Shown: positions 23,805 through 32,259 of the stretch, piece after piece
Layout of the letters: each line of letters begins with the position of its first letter
Position numbering within the stretch: the first letter of the stretch is position 1
Origin: Clostridiales bacterium
GTDB taxonomy: Bacteria; Bacillota; Clostridia; Oscillospirales; QAKW01
Direction of reading: 5' to 3'
Length of the DNA stretch: 48,535 nt
Assembly: GCA_003343605.1 (NCBI GenBank)
Contig: QAKW01000037.1
Span: forward strand, 1-48,535
The notes under the pieces: model-generated
The model's database searches: none
What the model was told of the DNA's origin: nothing
The model's input: only the letters and a program-made list of their open reading frames with translations
Program-made: the position numbers and the translations under genes

Positions 23805-25114
23805 GATTCGTTCCCTCCTTTTTTTCGATAAATCAGCGGCTGCGGCTGCAAGGGCTCCGCCCCCCAGGAAACACCGCTTAAAAAACAGGCTTCCGCATCG
23901 GCAAGAACCGCTGCGTCGCCGGTATAAAGGCTGGCAATCTCTTCGCCCTCCCTCACCTGCTCGCCGGTCTTTTTCAAAAGTATCAGCCCGGCGCCGAAAT
24001 CAATGGGATCCCCGCATTGTGCGCGCCCGGCACCCAAAAGCCCGGCGCAAAGCCCGATTTTTTCCGCATCCATATGATGGATATATCCGCTTCGCGGCGC
24101 AGAAATCTTTTTTACAACAGCAGCGCGCGGCAGAAGGCCCGGGGTGCTGAGCACACGGCTGTCGCCGCCCTGGCATTCGATCCATTCGCGCATTTTAGCC
24201 CAGGCGCGCCCGTCTGCAAGGGCCTGCGATGCTTCGTGCATTGCCTTTTGCCGCGGCCAGCCGTTGCAGAGAGCAAGCATTTCTGCCGCCAGTTCCAAGC
24301 AGATTTCCCTTAGATCAGCCGGGCCGCCGCCCTGCAATACCGCAACCGCTTCTTCGACTTCCAGCGCATTACCAACCGCGCGGCCAAGCGGCAGATCCAT
24401 ATTGGTGATAAGCGCAGATACGCGCCGGCCCGCGGCACGGCCGATCTCTACCATCTCCTCTGCAAGGCGAAAAGCATCTTCAGGCTTTTTCATGAACGCA
24501 CCGCTTCCAACCTTCACATCCAAAACAATGCAGTTTGCGCCTGCCGCCAGCTTTTTGCTCATAATGCTGGAGGCAATCAGCGGGATGGAATCTACCGTTG
24601 CCGTAACATCCCGAAGCGCATATAATTTTTTATCTGCGGGCGCCAGATTCCCACTCTGGCCAACAACGGCGATTCCGATTTCCTTTACCTGTTTCATCAA
24701 TTGTTCCGGCGCAAGCTCTGTCTGATAACCGGGGATCGATTCCAGCTTATCTACCGTTCCGCCGGTATGGCCCAGGCCCCGGCCGCTCATTTTTGCAACC
24801 CGGCCGCCCAGCGCCGCAACCAGTGGCGCAACAATCAGTGTTGTTTTATCGCCAACACCGCCGGTGCTGTGTTTATCTACGGTCTGCGGGCCCAGTTCGG
24901 AAAGATCAACCAGTTCTCCGCTCCCGGCCATTTCCATTGTCAAGGCGGCGGTTTCCCGATGCGTCATCCCGCAAAAACAAACCGCCATTGCAAAGGCCGC
25001 CATCTGATAATCCGGGATCGTGCCTTTCGTAAAGCCCTGAACCAGAAAATGCAGCTCTTGAGCGCTCAGTTCTCCACCCTTTTTCTTCTTTTCAATCAGA
25101 TCAATCATCCGCAT
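23792..25114 (-). CDS. pdp: pyrimidine-nucleoside (thymidine) phosphorylase
   Basis: 440 aa. Phosphorolysis of thymidine, deoxyuridine or uridine to base plus (deoxy)ribose-1-phosphate. Signature KHSTGGVGDKTTLIVAPLVAA and MSGRGLGHTGGTVDKLE near residues 80-120; KKLAAGANCIVLDVKVGSGAFMK carries the phosphate-site residues. The ATG at 25114 follows GGAGG by nine bases; ATG 25108 is also possible. It overlaps the end of cdd by 14 bases. Pdp and DeoA are hard to separate by sequence; Gram-positive context favours the broad-specificity Pdp. Confidence 0.92.
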   Translation of the reverse strand: MRMIDLIEKKKKGGELSAQELHFLVQGFTKGTIPDYQMAAFAMAVCFCGMTHRETAALTMEMAGSGELVDLSELGPQTVDKHSTGGVGDKTTLIVAPLVAALGGRVAKMSGRGLGHTGGTVDKLESIPGYQTELAPEQLMKQVKEIGIAVVGQSGNLAPADKKLYALRDVTATVDSIPLIASSIMSKKLAAGANCIVLDVKVGSGAFMKKPEDAFRLAEEMVEIGRAAGRRVSALITNMDLPLGRAVGNALEVEEAVAVLQGGGPADLREICLELAAEMLALCNGWPRQKAMHEASQALADGRAWAKMREWIECQGGDSRVLSTPGLLPRAAVVKKISAPRSGYIHHMDAEKIGLCAGLLGAGRAQCGDPIDFGAGLILLKKTGEQVREGEEIASLYTGDAAVLADAEACFLSGVSWGAEPLQPQPLIYRKKGGNESCLK

Positions 25115-25529
25115 GCCGGTTTTCCTCCAGATTCTCTGCACTAAAATCATAGGGAAGCAGCGCCTGAAATGGCAGGCTGCGCATCGTTTCTTCATTGCCA
25201 AAAATCAGCCGAAAAGGCAACCGGCCGCAAAATTCCGCCAAAACCTGCCGGCAAACGCCGCAGGGAGGCACAAAAGGCTCTGCCTGTGTTTTTCCGCCGG
25301 CAACCGCCATGGCCACAAACTGCCGTTCCCCCTCGCTGACAGCCTTTCCCAGCGCTACCCGCTCTGCGCAGATCGCCGCGGGATAGGCGGCGTTTTCAAC
25401 ATTACAGCCGGTATAAACCCGCCCGCTTTGTGCCAAAAGCGCAGCTCCAACACGAAATTCGGAATAGGGCGCATAAGCCTGCAGGCGCGCCTGCAGCGCA
25501 AGATCCAGAAGTGCCCGGTCGCTGATCAT
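25101..25529 (-). CDS. cdd: cytidine deaminase
   Basis: 142 aa, the homotetrameric type. Zinc site: CNVENAAYPAAICAERVA gives the catalytic C-A-E motif, and PPCGVCRQVLAEF gives the second Cys pair. Converts cytidine and deoxycytidine to the uridines that Pdp then cleaves. ATGA overlap with the deoB stop. Confidence 0.94.
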   Translation of the reverse strand: MISDRALLDLALQARLQAYAPYSEFRVGAALLAQSGRVYTGCNVENAAYPAAICAERVALGKAVSEGERQFVAMAVAGGKTQAEPFVPPCGVCRQVLAEFCGRLPFRLIFGNEETMRSLPFQALLPYDFSAENLEENRHADD

Positions 25530-26671
25530 AAGATCACCTCGCCTTCGCAGGGCAGCGCCGCTTGATACCAGCCCGCAATTGTTTTTCCAATATCTGTAAA
25601 GGAGCGGCGGGTTCCAACAGACCGTGGCCTGATTCCGCCTCCATAAAGCAGCAGCGGAATATATTCCCTGGTGTGATCCGTGCTGCGATCGCCGGGATCG
25701 CAGCCATGGTCAGCCGTGATCACCAGCCGGTCTTCCGGCCGCAGCGAAGCCAGCAGCCGGGGAAGCCAACGATCAAATGCCGAGAGTGCCGCGGCATAGC
25801 CCTCTGCATCCTGGCGATGCCCATAAAGCATATCGAAATCCACCAGATTTACAAAAACAAATCCTTCAAAATCTTCTTTTGCCAGGGCCAGTGTTTTTTG
25901 CATGCCCTCTTCATTGCCATGGCTTTCCAGAGCGCGGTGAATTCCCCGGCCGGCAAAAATATCGTAGATTTTACCAACCGATACGGTTTCAACGCCGCTT
26001 TCTTCCAGTACGTCTAAAAGCGTTTTCCCGGGCGGCTCCAAAGAAAAGTCTTTCCGGTTGGCTGTTCTTTCATAATGTCCGGCCTTACCGGCAAACGGCC
26101 GTGCAATCACCCGGCCGACGCCCCAATCTCCCTGCAGAATTTCCCTTGCCTTCCGGCAGATTTCATAAAGCTGCTCCGGCGGAATGACCGATTCATGCGC
26201 AGCAATCTGAAATACGCTGTCGGCAGAGGTATAAACAATTACCTTTCCGCTGTGTATAGACTCCTCTCCGAAATCACGGATCACATCGGTTCCCGAATAC
26301 GGGCGGTTACATAAAATTTCTCTGCCGGTCTGCAATGTAAACGCATCCAGCATTGCCTTTGGAAACCCTTCCGGGAATACCGGCAGCGGTTTTTTTGAAA
26401 TAATGCCGGCGATTTCCCAATGGCCAACCGTTGAATCTTTTCCCCGGGAGCGTTCCATCAGCCGCCCAAACGCCGCCTGCGGCGCGGGTGAGCTGCCGAG
26501 GAACGACAGCCCCTCAATATTGCCGATCCCCAGGGAAAGCAGATTGGGAATGGAAAAACGGGTGCTGCGGGATATGCTCTTCAGCGTATTAGCGCCGGCA
26601 TCTCCGAATTCCGCCGCGTCCGGAAGCGCGCCGGCGCCCAGGCTATCCAAAACGATCAGGAAGGTTTTCAT
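25526..26671 (-). CDS. deoB: phosphopentomutase
   Basis: 381 aa. Converts (deoxy)ribose-1-phosphate to the 5-phosphate. Alkaline-phosphatase-superfamily metal motifs: FLIVLDSLGAGALPDA at the N-terminus (first Asp), and TADHGCDPGDRSTDHTREYIP near residue 320 (Asp/His ligands). The phospho-acceptor region is RGKDSTVGHWEIAG. Overlaps deoD by ATGA. Confidence 0.95.
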   Translation of the reverse strand: MKTFLIVLDSLGAGALPDAAEFGDAGANTLKSISRSTRFSIPNLLSLGIGNIEGLSFLGSSPAPQAAFGRLMERSRGKDSTVGHWEIAGIISKKPLPVFPEGFPKAMLDAFTLQTGREILCNRPYSGTDVIRDFGEESIHSGKVIVYTSADSVFQIAAHESVIPPEQLYEICRKAREILQGDWGVGRVIARPFAGKAGHYERTANRKDFSLEPPGKTLLDVLEESGVETVSVGKIYDIFAGRGIHRALESHGNEEGMQKTLALAKEDFEGFVFVNLVDFDMLYGHRQDAEGYAAALSAFDRWLPRLLASLRPEDRLVITADHGCDPGDRSTDHTREYIPLLLYGGGIRPRSVGTRRSFTDIGKTIAGWYQAALPCEGEVIL

Positions 26672-27402
26672 TGATTTTCCTCCAGTGCCTTTGCAGTATG
26701 CAGGGCAAGCTCCATCATCTGCGTAAACGAATTCTGGCGTTCCTGCGCGCCGGTCGCTTCCCCCGTTACCAGAGAATCCGAAACCGTGCAGATTGCCAAT
26801 GCCCGTTTTCCGGCCCGCGCCGCGTTCATATAGAGTGCGGCCGCTTCCATCTCTACTGCCAAAACCCCCATTTTGGCCCAGGCCAAAGTATCTTCCCCGC
26901 CATCGTCGTAAAACGTATCGGATGACAGCAGATTCCCGATATGAAAAGGAAGGCCCATTTTTCCGGCCTCTGCCGCACAGGTTCGCAGCAAGTCGAAATC
27001 CGCGATCGGCGCAAAGGTTCCGCGCAGATGAAACTGGCGGGCATAATCGGAATTGGTGCAGGCACCTGCCCCCAAAACAAGGTCTCTCAAATGAATTTTT
27101 TCCTGCAATGCCCCGGCGGAACCAATGCGGATAATCTGGTCAACGCCGAATATCCGGAACAATTCATAGCTGTAAATTCCAATCGAAGGCATCCCCATCC
27201 CGCTGGCCATTACCGATACGCGCAGGCCCTGATAATAGCCGGTATAGCCCTGGATCCCCCGAATATTATTGACCAGCTTTGCATCCTCCAGATAGTGCTC
27301 TGCAATAAATTGCGCCCGCAGCGGATCGCCGGGCATGAATACCGTTTTTCCAAAATCTTCTGGCGCCGCGTCAATATGCGGCGTTGGATAAGCGTTTCCC
27401 AT
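26668..27402 (-). CDS. deoD: purine-nucleoside phosphorylase (DeoD type)
   Basis: 244 aa, the hexameric E. coli-like class. TPHIDAAPEDFG, VFMPGDPLRAQFIAEHYL, then MGMPSIGIYSYELF and VEMEAAALYMNAARAGKRALAICTVSDSL. It cleaves purine (deoxy)nucleosides to base and sugar-1-phosphate. The start lies inside the end of deoC (32-base overlap) behind GGGAGG. Confidence 0.95.
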   Translation of the reverse strand: MGNAYPTPHIDAAPEDFGKTVFMPGDPLRAQFIAEHYLEDAKLVNNIRGIQGYTGYYQGLRVSVMASGMGMPSIGIYSYELFRIFGVDQIIRIGSAGALQEKIHLRDLVLGAGACTNSDYARQFHLRGTFAPIADFDLLRTCAAEAGKMGLPFHIGNLLSSDTFYDDGGEDTLAWAKMGVLAVEMEAAALYMNAARAGKRALAICTVSDSLVTGEATGAQERQNSFTQMMELALHTAKALEENQ

Positions 27403-28057
27403 TGGCTTCTTCCTCCCTGATTTGTTTTACAACCGCGCTGGTTCCCAGGCGTGCAGCCCCCAGCGCCAGCAGGTCGCGCGCATCTTTCAGGCTTCGAATA
27501 CCGCCTGCGGCTTTGATCCGAACACCGGATGAAACATGCTTGGCAAAGAGCGCAATATCCTCCCGCGTTGCACCCCCGGTGGAAAAACCGGTGGACGTTT
27601 TGATAAAATCGGCCCCGGCAGCGCTTACAATCTCGCAAAGGCGGATCTTCTCTTCTCTTGTCAGCAGGCAGGTCTCAATAATTACTTTCAAAATCTTTCC
27701 GCTGCATACATCTCTCAGCCGCACGATCTCTTCTTGCAGATTTGCCCATTTTTCGTCTTTTACCCATCCAAGATGAATCACCATATCAATTTCATCTGCG
27801 CCGTTATGTATTGCATCTGCCGCCTCATAGCATTTGACCGCTGTCGTGGCGTATCCATTGGGGAAGCCGATAACCGTGCAAAGCGGAATCCGCCCGGCTG
27901 CATATTCTGCCGCCGCCTTTACATAAGAGGGCGGAATACAGACTGATGCGGTTTTGTAGGCCATGCCCTCATCTAAAACATTTCGGATTTGCTCCCAGCC
28001 GGCATCCGGCCTTAAAAGGGTATGATCCACCTTACTGAGTATTTCCTGATAATCCAT
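27371..28057 (-). CDS. deoC: deoxyribose-phosphate aldolase
   Basis: 228 aa. TIM-barrel class I aldolase: DHTLLRPDAGWEQI, TVIGFPNGYATT, NGADEIDMVIHLG, LKVIIETCLLT, and the Schiff-base lysine in DFIKTSTGFSTGGAT. Splits deoxyribose-5-phosphate into glyceraldehyde-3-phosphate and acetaldehyde, ending the deoxynucleoside pathway. First gene of deoC-deoD-deoB-cdd-pdp-udk-rlmA, all overlapping. I found no DeoR or CytR gene nearby. Confidence 0.95.
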   Translation of the reverse strand: MDYQEILSKVDHTLLRPDAGWEQIRNVLDEGMAYKTASVCIPPSYVKAAAEYAAGRIPLCTVIGFPNGYATTAVKCYEAADAIHNGADEIDMVIHLGWVKDEKWANLQEEIVRLRDVCSGKILKVIIETCLLTREEKIRLCEIVSAAGADFIKTSTGFSTGGATREDIALFAKHVSSGVRIKAAGGIRSLKDARDLLALGAARLGTSAVVKQIREEEANGKRLSNAAY

Positions 28058-28103
28058 TGTGTTCCTCCGTATTTCGTGATTTTCATCCCCCCATATATTT
28101 CTA

Positions 28104-28132
28104 ATTATACCCCATCACTTTCGAATTTTAAA
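28104..28132 (-). promoter_or_regulatory. probable promoter of the deo operon
   Basis: Minus strand TATAAT (28109-28104) with a weak TTTAAA (28132-28127) 17 bases upstream, about 47 bases before deoC. Confidence 0.5.
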
Positions 28133-28138
28133 GACCTA

Positions 28139-28178
28139 TGAAAAAAATTAAGCGCTCCGGAATCATTCCGGAGCGCTT
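28139..28178 (-). terminator. terminator after the isomerase gene pair
   Basis: AAGCGCTCCGG/CCGGAGCGCTT stem (28150-28178), a near-perfect 29-base palindrome, with a run of As on its left (28139-28147). The direction that yields a T-tract is the minus strand, where the run reads TTTTTTT after the stem; it thus closes the minus-strand operon that ends at 28185. Confidence 0.8.
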
Positions 28179-28184
28179 CGCCCG

Positions 28185-29015
28185 CTATTTAAGATTTTTT
28201 TCAATTTCCCGCAGCAGATCTCTGGCGTGTTTGATATCGGCAATCTGCTTTTCTCCGCTGATTTCACGTTCAATGGTAAACGGACCGGTATAGCCGGCTT
28301 CCTTCAGCCTTTTCAGCACCAGCGGCAGATCCGCAAGCCCTTCGCCCGCCGGCGCTTCTTTGCCGAGTTCTGTTCCGTTGGTGGGATAAAAACCGTCTTT
28401 AATGTGTGTGTCACGGATATATTTTCCGAATACCAGCACCGCATCCGCCGCATTGCCCTTGCCATAGAGAATTAAATTCGCCGTGTCAAAATTAATGCCC
28501 ACATTTTCAAGCCCGATTTCTTCAATGGCACGCAAAACGGTAACCGGCGTTTCCTGCCCGGTTTCAAAAAGAAAGGTCTGCCCCCGCTCCGCCATTATTT
28601 TGCAGATCCTGCGCAAAACGGCAACGGTTCCCCGAAAATCCGGATCATAATAATTTTCGGGTAAAAAGCCTACATGAGTGGCAATCTGAGAAACGTGTAT
28701 TTTTTCTGCAAAGGCAGAGCCCAGCAGCAATTCCTGCTCCCGCATCCCCCGGTAGGCGGGCGGCACCAGCCCCGCCGTGAGAGGGCCGTAGGTAAAATTC
28801 CATTCCACCGGGCCGCTGTAGCCGCACCAAAGTGTGCTGACAACAATTCCGGTTTCCTCTACCGCCGCATTGATTTGCCCTGCAAATTCATCGGTATAAA
28901 ACGCCGGATCCCAAATGCTGATCTGGCAGGTTTGCAGATCAAGCTCCTTTACTTTTTTGAGTTCCGCCAAAATATCGGTACCCTTCCGTACCGGGATCAT
29001 CACCCCGATCTGCAT
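28185..29015 (-). CDS. sugar phosphate isomerase/epimerase (xylose-isomerase-like TIM barrel)
   Basis: 276 aa. An AP-endonuclease-2/xylose-isomerase-like barrel with the metal ligands in order: Glu in FLFETGQET, Asp in VGINFDTANLILYG, His in IRDTHIKDGFYP, and Glu in FTIEREISG. The exact substrate cannot be read; partners of Gfo/Idh oxidoreductases often act on inositols or keto-sugars. Two bases separate it from the oxidoreductase upstream and GAGG lies before the start. Confidence 0.82.
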   Translation of the reverse strand: MQIGVMIPVRKGTDILAELKKVKELDLQTCQISIWDPAFYTDEFAGQINAAVEETGIVVSTLWCGYSGPVEWNFTYGPLTAGLVPPAYRGMREQELLLGSAFAEKIHVSQIATHVGFLPENYYDPDFRGTVAVLRRICKIMAERGQTFLFETGQETPVTVLRAIEEIGLENVGINFDTANLILYGKGNAADAVLVFGKYIRDTHIKDGFYPTNGTELGKEAPAGEGLADLPLVLKRLKEAGYTGPFTIEREISGEKQIADIKHARDLLREIEKNLK

Positions 29016-29017
29016 CT

Positions 29018-30025
29018 TTAAACCTCTACCTTTCCGCCGCCGTTTTCAGCGCTTTCCATTAATTTTTCCACGAGCCTTACGCTGCCAGCCGCATCCGCCG
29101 GCGTATTGCGCGTATTTTCAAGCTCGCCCAAAATCGTACGTGCAAAAAACGCGGTTTCTTCCGCCATGTGGTTCTTTTTTTCAAAATCAAGCTTAAAGGG
29201 CTCGCCCTCATTGGGAAATACGGTGATCTCTCCGTTTTCCATCGTCACGGTCGCCCGTTCAAAATTAACGCGATAGCTCATTTTGAAATTGGAGCTGTTG
29301 CTTTGGCCCCAGTCTCCAATCGCGGAAACCAGCTTATCAGAATATATGAACCGGCTGTTGATGGTGGTGCATTTCACTTTACAGTCGCTTGTCAGGGCGC
29401 TGACAGCCTCCGGCTCGCCGAACAGATACCGAATCATATCCACATCGTGAATATGCATATCCATAGCAACGCCCCCGGCACGCTTATAATCATGGAACCA
29501 GCCTTCGAAACCCCATTTCGGCAGCCCGCTCAGGCGGTCGAAATGCGCGCTTTCCACCTTGCCGTAAGTTCCTGCATCAATCATCTTTTTCAGCTCCAAA
29601 TAAAGCGGATCAAACCGCAGGCACATGCCGATCATCAGTTTTTTACCGCTCTCCTGCGCTGCTGCAATCATCTGCGCGCATTCAGCGCTGCTCAGCCCCA
29701 TCGGTTTTTCGCTCTGCACATGATAGCCGCGCCGAAGCAATTTCACCGCATATTCACAGTGCAGATAAGTCGGCAGGCAAATATCGATTGTATCCAGCTG
29801 CTCCTGAGCAAGCATTTCTTCCAGATCGGTATAGGTATGGTACGTTTTCGCACTGCCGGTATCCGCGCCGCCCTGATTGATGGTCACCAGATTTGTAAAC
29901 TGGTTTGGATCGATATCGCAAAGTGCCACCAGCTCTACCGGCGCGCCCTGCTCCGCCAGAAGTTCATAGCCCTTACGATGCGCCCTGGCAATTCCGCCAT
30001 AGCCTAAAATCCCTACTTTCAGCAT
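29018..30025 (-). CDS. Gfo/Idh/MocA-family NAD(P)-dependent oxidoreductase
   Basis: 335 aa. N-terminal Rossmann motif KVGILGYGGIARAHRKG, cofactor-side YLHCEYAVKLLRRGYHVQSEKPMGLS with the family EKP motif, and GGVAMDMHIHDVDMIRYLFG holding the conserved catalytic-site Asp/His. The ATG at 30025 follows AAGGAG by nine bases; a longer frame to 30154 would run across the divergent promoter region. Likely oxidises a sugar or cyclitol and works with the isomerase downstream under the AraC regulator. Confidence 0.85.
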   Translation of the reverse strand: MLKVGILGYGGIARAHRKGYELLAEQGAPVELVALCDIDPNQFTNLVTINQGGADTGSAKTYHTYTDLEEMLAQEQLDTIDICLPTYLHCEYAVKLLRRGYHVQSEKPMGLSSAECAQMIAAAQESGKKLMIGMCLRFDPLYLELKKMIDAGTYGKVESAHFDRLSGLPKWGFEGWFHDYKRAGGVAMDMHIHDVDMIRYLFGEPEAVSALTSDCKVKCTTINSRFIYSDKLVSAIGDWGQSNSSNFKMSYRVNFERATVTMENGEITVFPNEGEPFKLDFEKKNHMAEETAFFARTILGELENTRNTPADAAGSVRLVEKLMESAENGGGKVEV

Positions 30026-30046
30026 CTTCAAGATCTCCTTTTCCGC

Positions 30047-30121
30047 TTGCGTTTTAATTGCTTTTATGATACAATACCCAGCGCGGGAAGAAAATATAAT
30101 TTTGTTCACAATTCCAATAAA
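30047..30121. promoter_or_regulatory. face-to-face promoters of araC-type gene and oxidoreductase
   Basis: Plus: TTGCGT (30047-30052), 17 bases, TACAAT (30070-30075). Minus: TTTATT (30121-30116), 17 bases, TATATT (30098-30093). The segment 30099-30135 carries two TTGTTC half-sites (in TTTTGTTCAC and AAATTGTTCG), a candidate AraC binding region. Confidence 0.5.
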
Positions 30122-30139
30122 ATTGTTCGAGGTGATTTG

Positions 30140-30976
30140 ATGAGCTACCGCCACCAGAAATCAGTTCCCCTGGTTCGTATCAGGGATCTGATCACGATTC
30201 ATTATTATGAAATCGATCCGGATTATCGTTTTCAGGGGGAGACGCATCCCTTTTGGGAGATGGTATATGTAGATGATGGTGCGATTCACGCCCGCAATGG
30301 GGATTCCGATTGGCAGGCGCTTGCCGGCGAACTGCTTTTCCACGCCCCGGATACCTTTCATTTTGCAGAAGGCGATGGTGCGCATTTCGGCCATATTTTC
30401 ATTATTTCCTTTACCTCATACTCTCCGGCTATGGAGCAGTTCCGCGATCTGAAAATAATCCTTCCCCAAAAAATGCGCACGCTGATTTCCGGCATCATGC
30501 ATGAGGCCAGCGCCTGCTATGATATGGAGGTCGATGGTCTTTACCCTCTGCCAAACGCGCCGAAGGGCGGCGATCAGCTGATACGGATTTATCTGGAACA
30601 ATTGCTGATCATGCTATATCGCGGGCTGACCGGCCACACCGCAACTCCGCAGGTGCAGAATCTGCCCGGTGAAATGATCCTTTATCTCAACAGCCGGATC
30701 TATGGCACCCTCTCCATTCCGGAGCTCTGCAGCCGCATGCATTATGGCAAAACACATCTTTCGCGCCTCTTCCGGGAAGAAACCGGCCAGAGCATTATGC
30801 AATATTACCGCCAGCTGAAGTTAAACGAGGCCAAACGGCTTTTAAAGGAGCCGGAGCGCACGGTCGCCGAGGTGGCGGCTCTGCTCTGCTATGATACGCC
30901 CCAATATTTTTCGCGCGTTTTTAAAGAGGCTACCGGTCTTACACCCGGCGAATACCGCGTTGCAGTGCTGCCGTAG
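30140..30976 (+). CDS. AraC-family transcriptional regulator
   Basis: 278 aa. N-terminal cupin-like sensor (FQGETHPFWEMVYVDDGAI, GELLFHAPDTFH) and a C-terminal double helix-turn-helix (LCSRMHYGKTHLSRLFREE and VAALLCYDTPQYFSRVFKE, ending GLTPGEYR). GAGGTGAT lies before the ATG. Divergent from the oxidoreductase-isomerase pair and so probably its sugar-responsive activator. Confidence 0.9.
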   Translation: MSYRHQKSVPLVRIRDLITIHYYEIDPDYRFQGETHPFWEMVYVDDGAIHARNGDSDWQALAGELLFHAPDTFHFAEGDGAHFGHIFIISFTSYSPAMEQFRDLKIILPQKMRTLISGIMHEASACYDMEVDGLYPLPNAPKGGDQLIRIYLEQLLIMLYRGLTGHTATPQVQNLPGEMILYLNSRIYGTLSIPELCSRMHYGKTHLSRLFREETGQSIMQYYRQLKLNEAKRLLKEPERTVAEVAALLCYDTPQYFSRVFKEATGLTPGEYRVAVLP

Positions 30977-31020
30977 CGCGGGTTTCCTTTTGCCCGTTGA
31001 ACTGATTCAGAATATAAATA

Positions 31021-31051
31021 ACCTCCTTTCGCCGAAATAACGAAAGGAGGT
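31021..31051 (-). terminator. hairpin after the lipoprotein gene
   Basis: ACCTCCTTTCG (31021-31031) pairs with CGAAAGGAGGT (31041-31051); on the minus strand it continues TTATTTATATT, a poor T-tract. It probably ends the lipoprotein transcript. Confidence 0.5.
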
Positions 31052-31087
31052 ATATGCACAGAGAGCAACTGCTCGATAAACTCAAAT

Positions 31088-31480
31088 TTATTTTTTTCCT
31101 GTTACCATCTCGTAAAATGTTGAATCAGTTTTATATATGCCTTGATATGGCTGCTCAATATAATAATCGCCATTTTTTATATAGACAAATATTGTACTTA
31201 CAGCATCATCTGTATTTATATTAATTTTAATATATTCATCAACTTGAGGCGTATCCTGTACAGATTTTTTTGCTGTTGCTTGTGCATCGGTAATGCTCGA
31301 TATACATTGGTTTATCCACTCACTATCCGAATAATTTTCCGTTTCATCGCCAATAGTTACATCTATTGACTGTATAATACTTTTCTCCGGCAAGTGAATT
31401 GGGCCCGCCTTATTCTGTGAACATCCTACTATTGAACATGCCATAATGGCAGTAATAAAAACGCTTACAATTTTTTTCAT
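31088..31480 (-). CDS. putative lipoprotein (DUF5301-like)
   Basis: 130 aa. Signal peptide with a lipobox (IVSVFITAIMACSIVGCSQ, Cys at residue 21), then a small soluble domain with IQSIDVTIGDETENYSDSEW and IFVYIKNGDYYIEQPYQGIY. It resembles DUF5301 lipoproteins; function unknown. GGAGG lies five bases before the ATG at 31480. Base composition is more AT-rich than the housekeeping genes, hinting at transfer. Confidence 0.7.
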   Translation of the reverse strand: MKKIVSVFITAIMACSIVGCSQNKAGPIHLPEKSIIQSIDVTIGDETENYSDSEWINQCISSITDAQATAKKSVQDTPQVDEYIKININTDDAVSTIFVYIKNGDYYIEQPYQGIYKTDSTFYEMVTGKK

Positions 31481-31543
31481 AAAGTCCTCCATATTTGTGT
31501 TCTCGTTTATCAACTTAACAAATTCCGGTTAATCTTTTTACTT

Positions 31544-31572
31544 ACTTTATCATATTTTTCTGCTTTAGTCAA
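31544..31572 (-). promoter_or_regulatory. promoter of the lipoprotein gene
   Basis: Minus strand TTGACT (31572-31567), 17 bases, TAAAGT (31549-31544). Confidence 0.65.
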
Positions 31573-31642
31573 TGCATAGTGAAATTAATAAAGTGATCAC
31601 CCGTCAGTCCGAATATAAAAAGAGAGAGCGCGGGTTTTCCTC

Positions 31643-31671
31643 TTGACAAAGCGTGTTTCATCCGATAAAAT
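31643..31671 (+). promoter_or_regulatory. promoter of tRNA-Leu
   Basis: TTGACA (31643-31648), 17 bases, TAAAAT (31666-31671), 11 bases before the tRNA 5' end. Confidence 0.82.
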
Positions 31672-31682
31672 GAAAAAGATCT

Positions 31683-31768
31683 GCGGGCGTGGCGGAATTG
31701 GCAGACGTGTCAGATTTAGGATCTGATGTCTTTGCGACGTGCAGGTTCAAGTCCTGTCGCCCGCACCA
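31683..31768 (+). tRNA. tRNA-Leu (anticodon UAG)
   Basis: Acceptor stem GCGGGCG/CGCCCGC, D-arm with GGCGGAATTGGCAGACG, anticodon arm TCAGA-TTTAGGA-TCTGA with TAG at the anticodon, a long variable arm as in class II leucine tRNAs, T-loop GGTTCAAGTCC, and encoded CCA end. 86 bases including CCA. Reads CUA/CUG leucine codons. Confidence 0.95.
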
Positions 31769-31771
31769 CGT

Positions 31772-31806
31772 CGGAGCAAAGTTCGCTTTGCTCCGGCTTA
31801 TTTTTT
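31772..31806 (+). terminator. terminator after tRNA-Leu
   Basis: CGGAGCAAAG (31772-31781), TTCG tetraloop, CTTTGCTCCG (31786-31795), then GCTTATTTTTTG. Confidence 0.85.
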
Positions 31807-32259
31807 GCCTTTGGCAGAAAAATAAGCCATCCGCCCGCTCCCTTGCTCCTCCTCTTTCGCAAAAAGCCACGCTCGACCCGCCTGTTCGGTTGTAAACGCC
31901 CTCACGGCGGCTTACTGTCGCTATCAACTTTTTGCGAGTCACGAGGGGGCAAATCCCTCTCCCGAACACGCTAAAATATCTTTTTTATAGCCTTTCACAA
32001 TTGAAATCTGCACCCCTTAGGGTTGGACACCAATGGTGTCTTTCTTATATATCCTTTATTTAAGCGGCTTTTGGAAGTCGCTTTTATATTTTAAGGTGTG
32101 GGCTATTTTTCAGAAAACGCCAAAACTGCATAACAAAATTTTATAAACAAACCTTTTAGAACTCCAAAGTCTATATCTAAACAAAGTACCGTTTACTTGG
32201 GACTACACATGCTAAAATGAAGTCAGTGCCAAATCGGAATTTGCGGAGGTGAAATACTA
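31807..32259. other. non-coding left flank of the restriction-modification island
   Basis: No gene with support. An inverted repeat CGCAAAAAG (31858-31866) / CTTTTTGCG (31928-31936) encloses a GC-rich 60-base segment. Two terminator-like hairpins follow: GGACACC-AAT-GGTGTC then TTTCTT near 32025-32046, and AAGCGGCTT/AAGTCGCTT then TTATATTTT near 32069-32100. GC content falls sharply across this stretch. Confidence 0.5.

Noticed and set aside
31054..31224. Possible 56-codon plus-strand gene behind AAAGGAGG
   Set aside because: The ribosome-site-like sequence is one arm of a hairpin and the frame is mostly antisense to the lipoprotein gene.
31658..31969. Minus-strand frame with GRQDLNLHVAKTSD-like text
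   Set aside because: This is the well-known spurious translation antisense to a tRNA gene; the tRNA-Leu on the other strand explains it.
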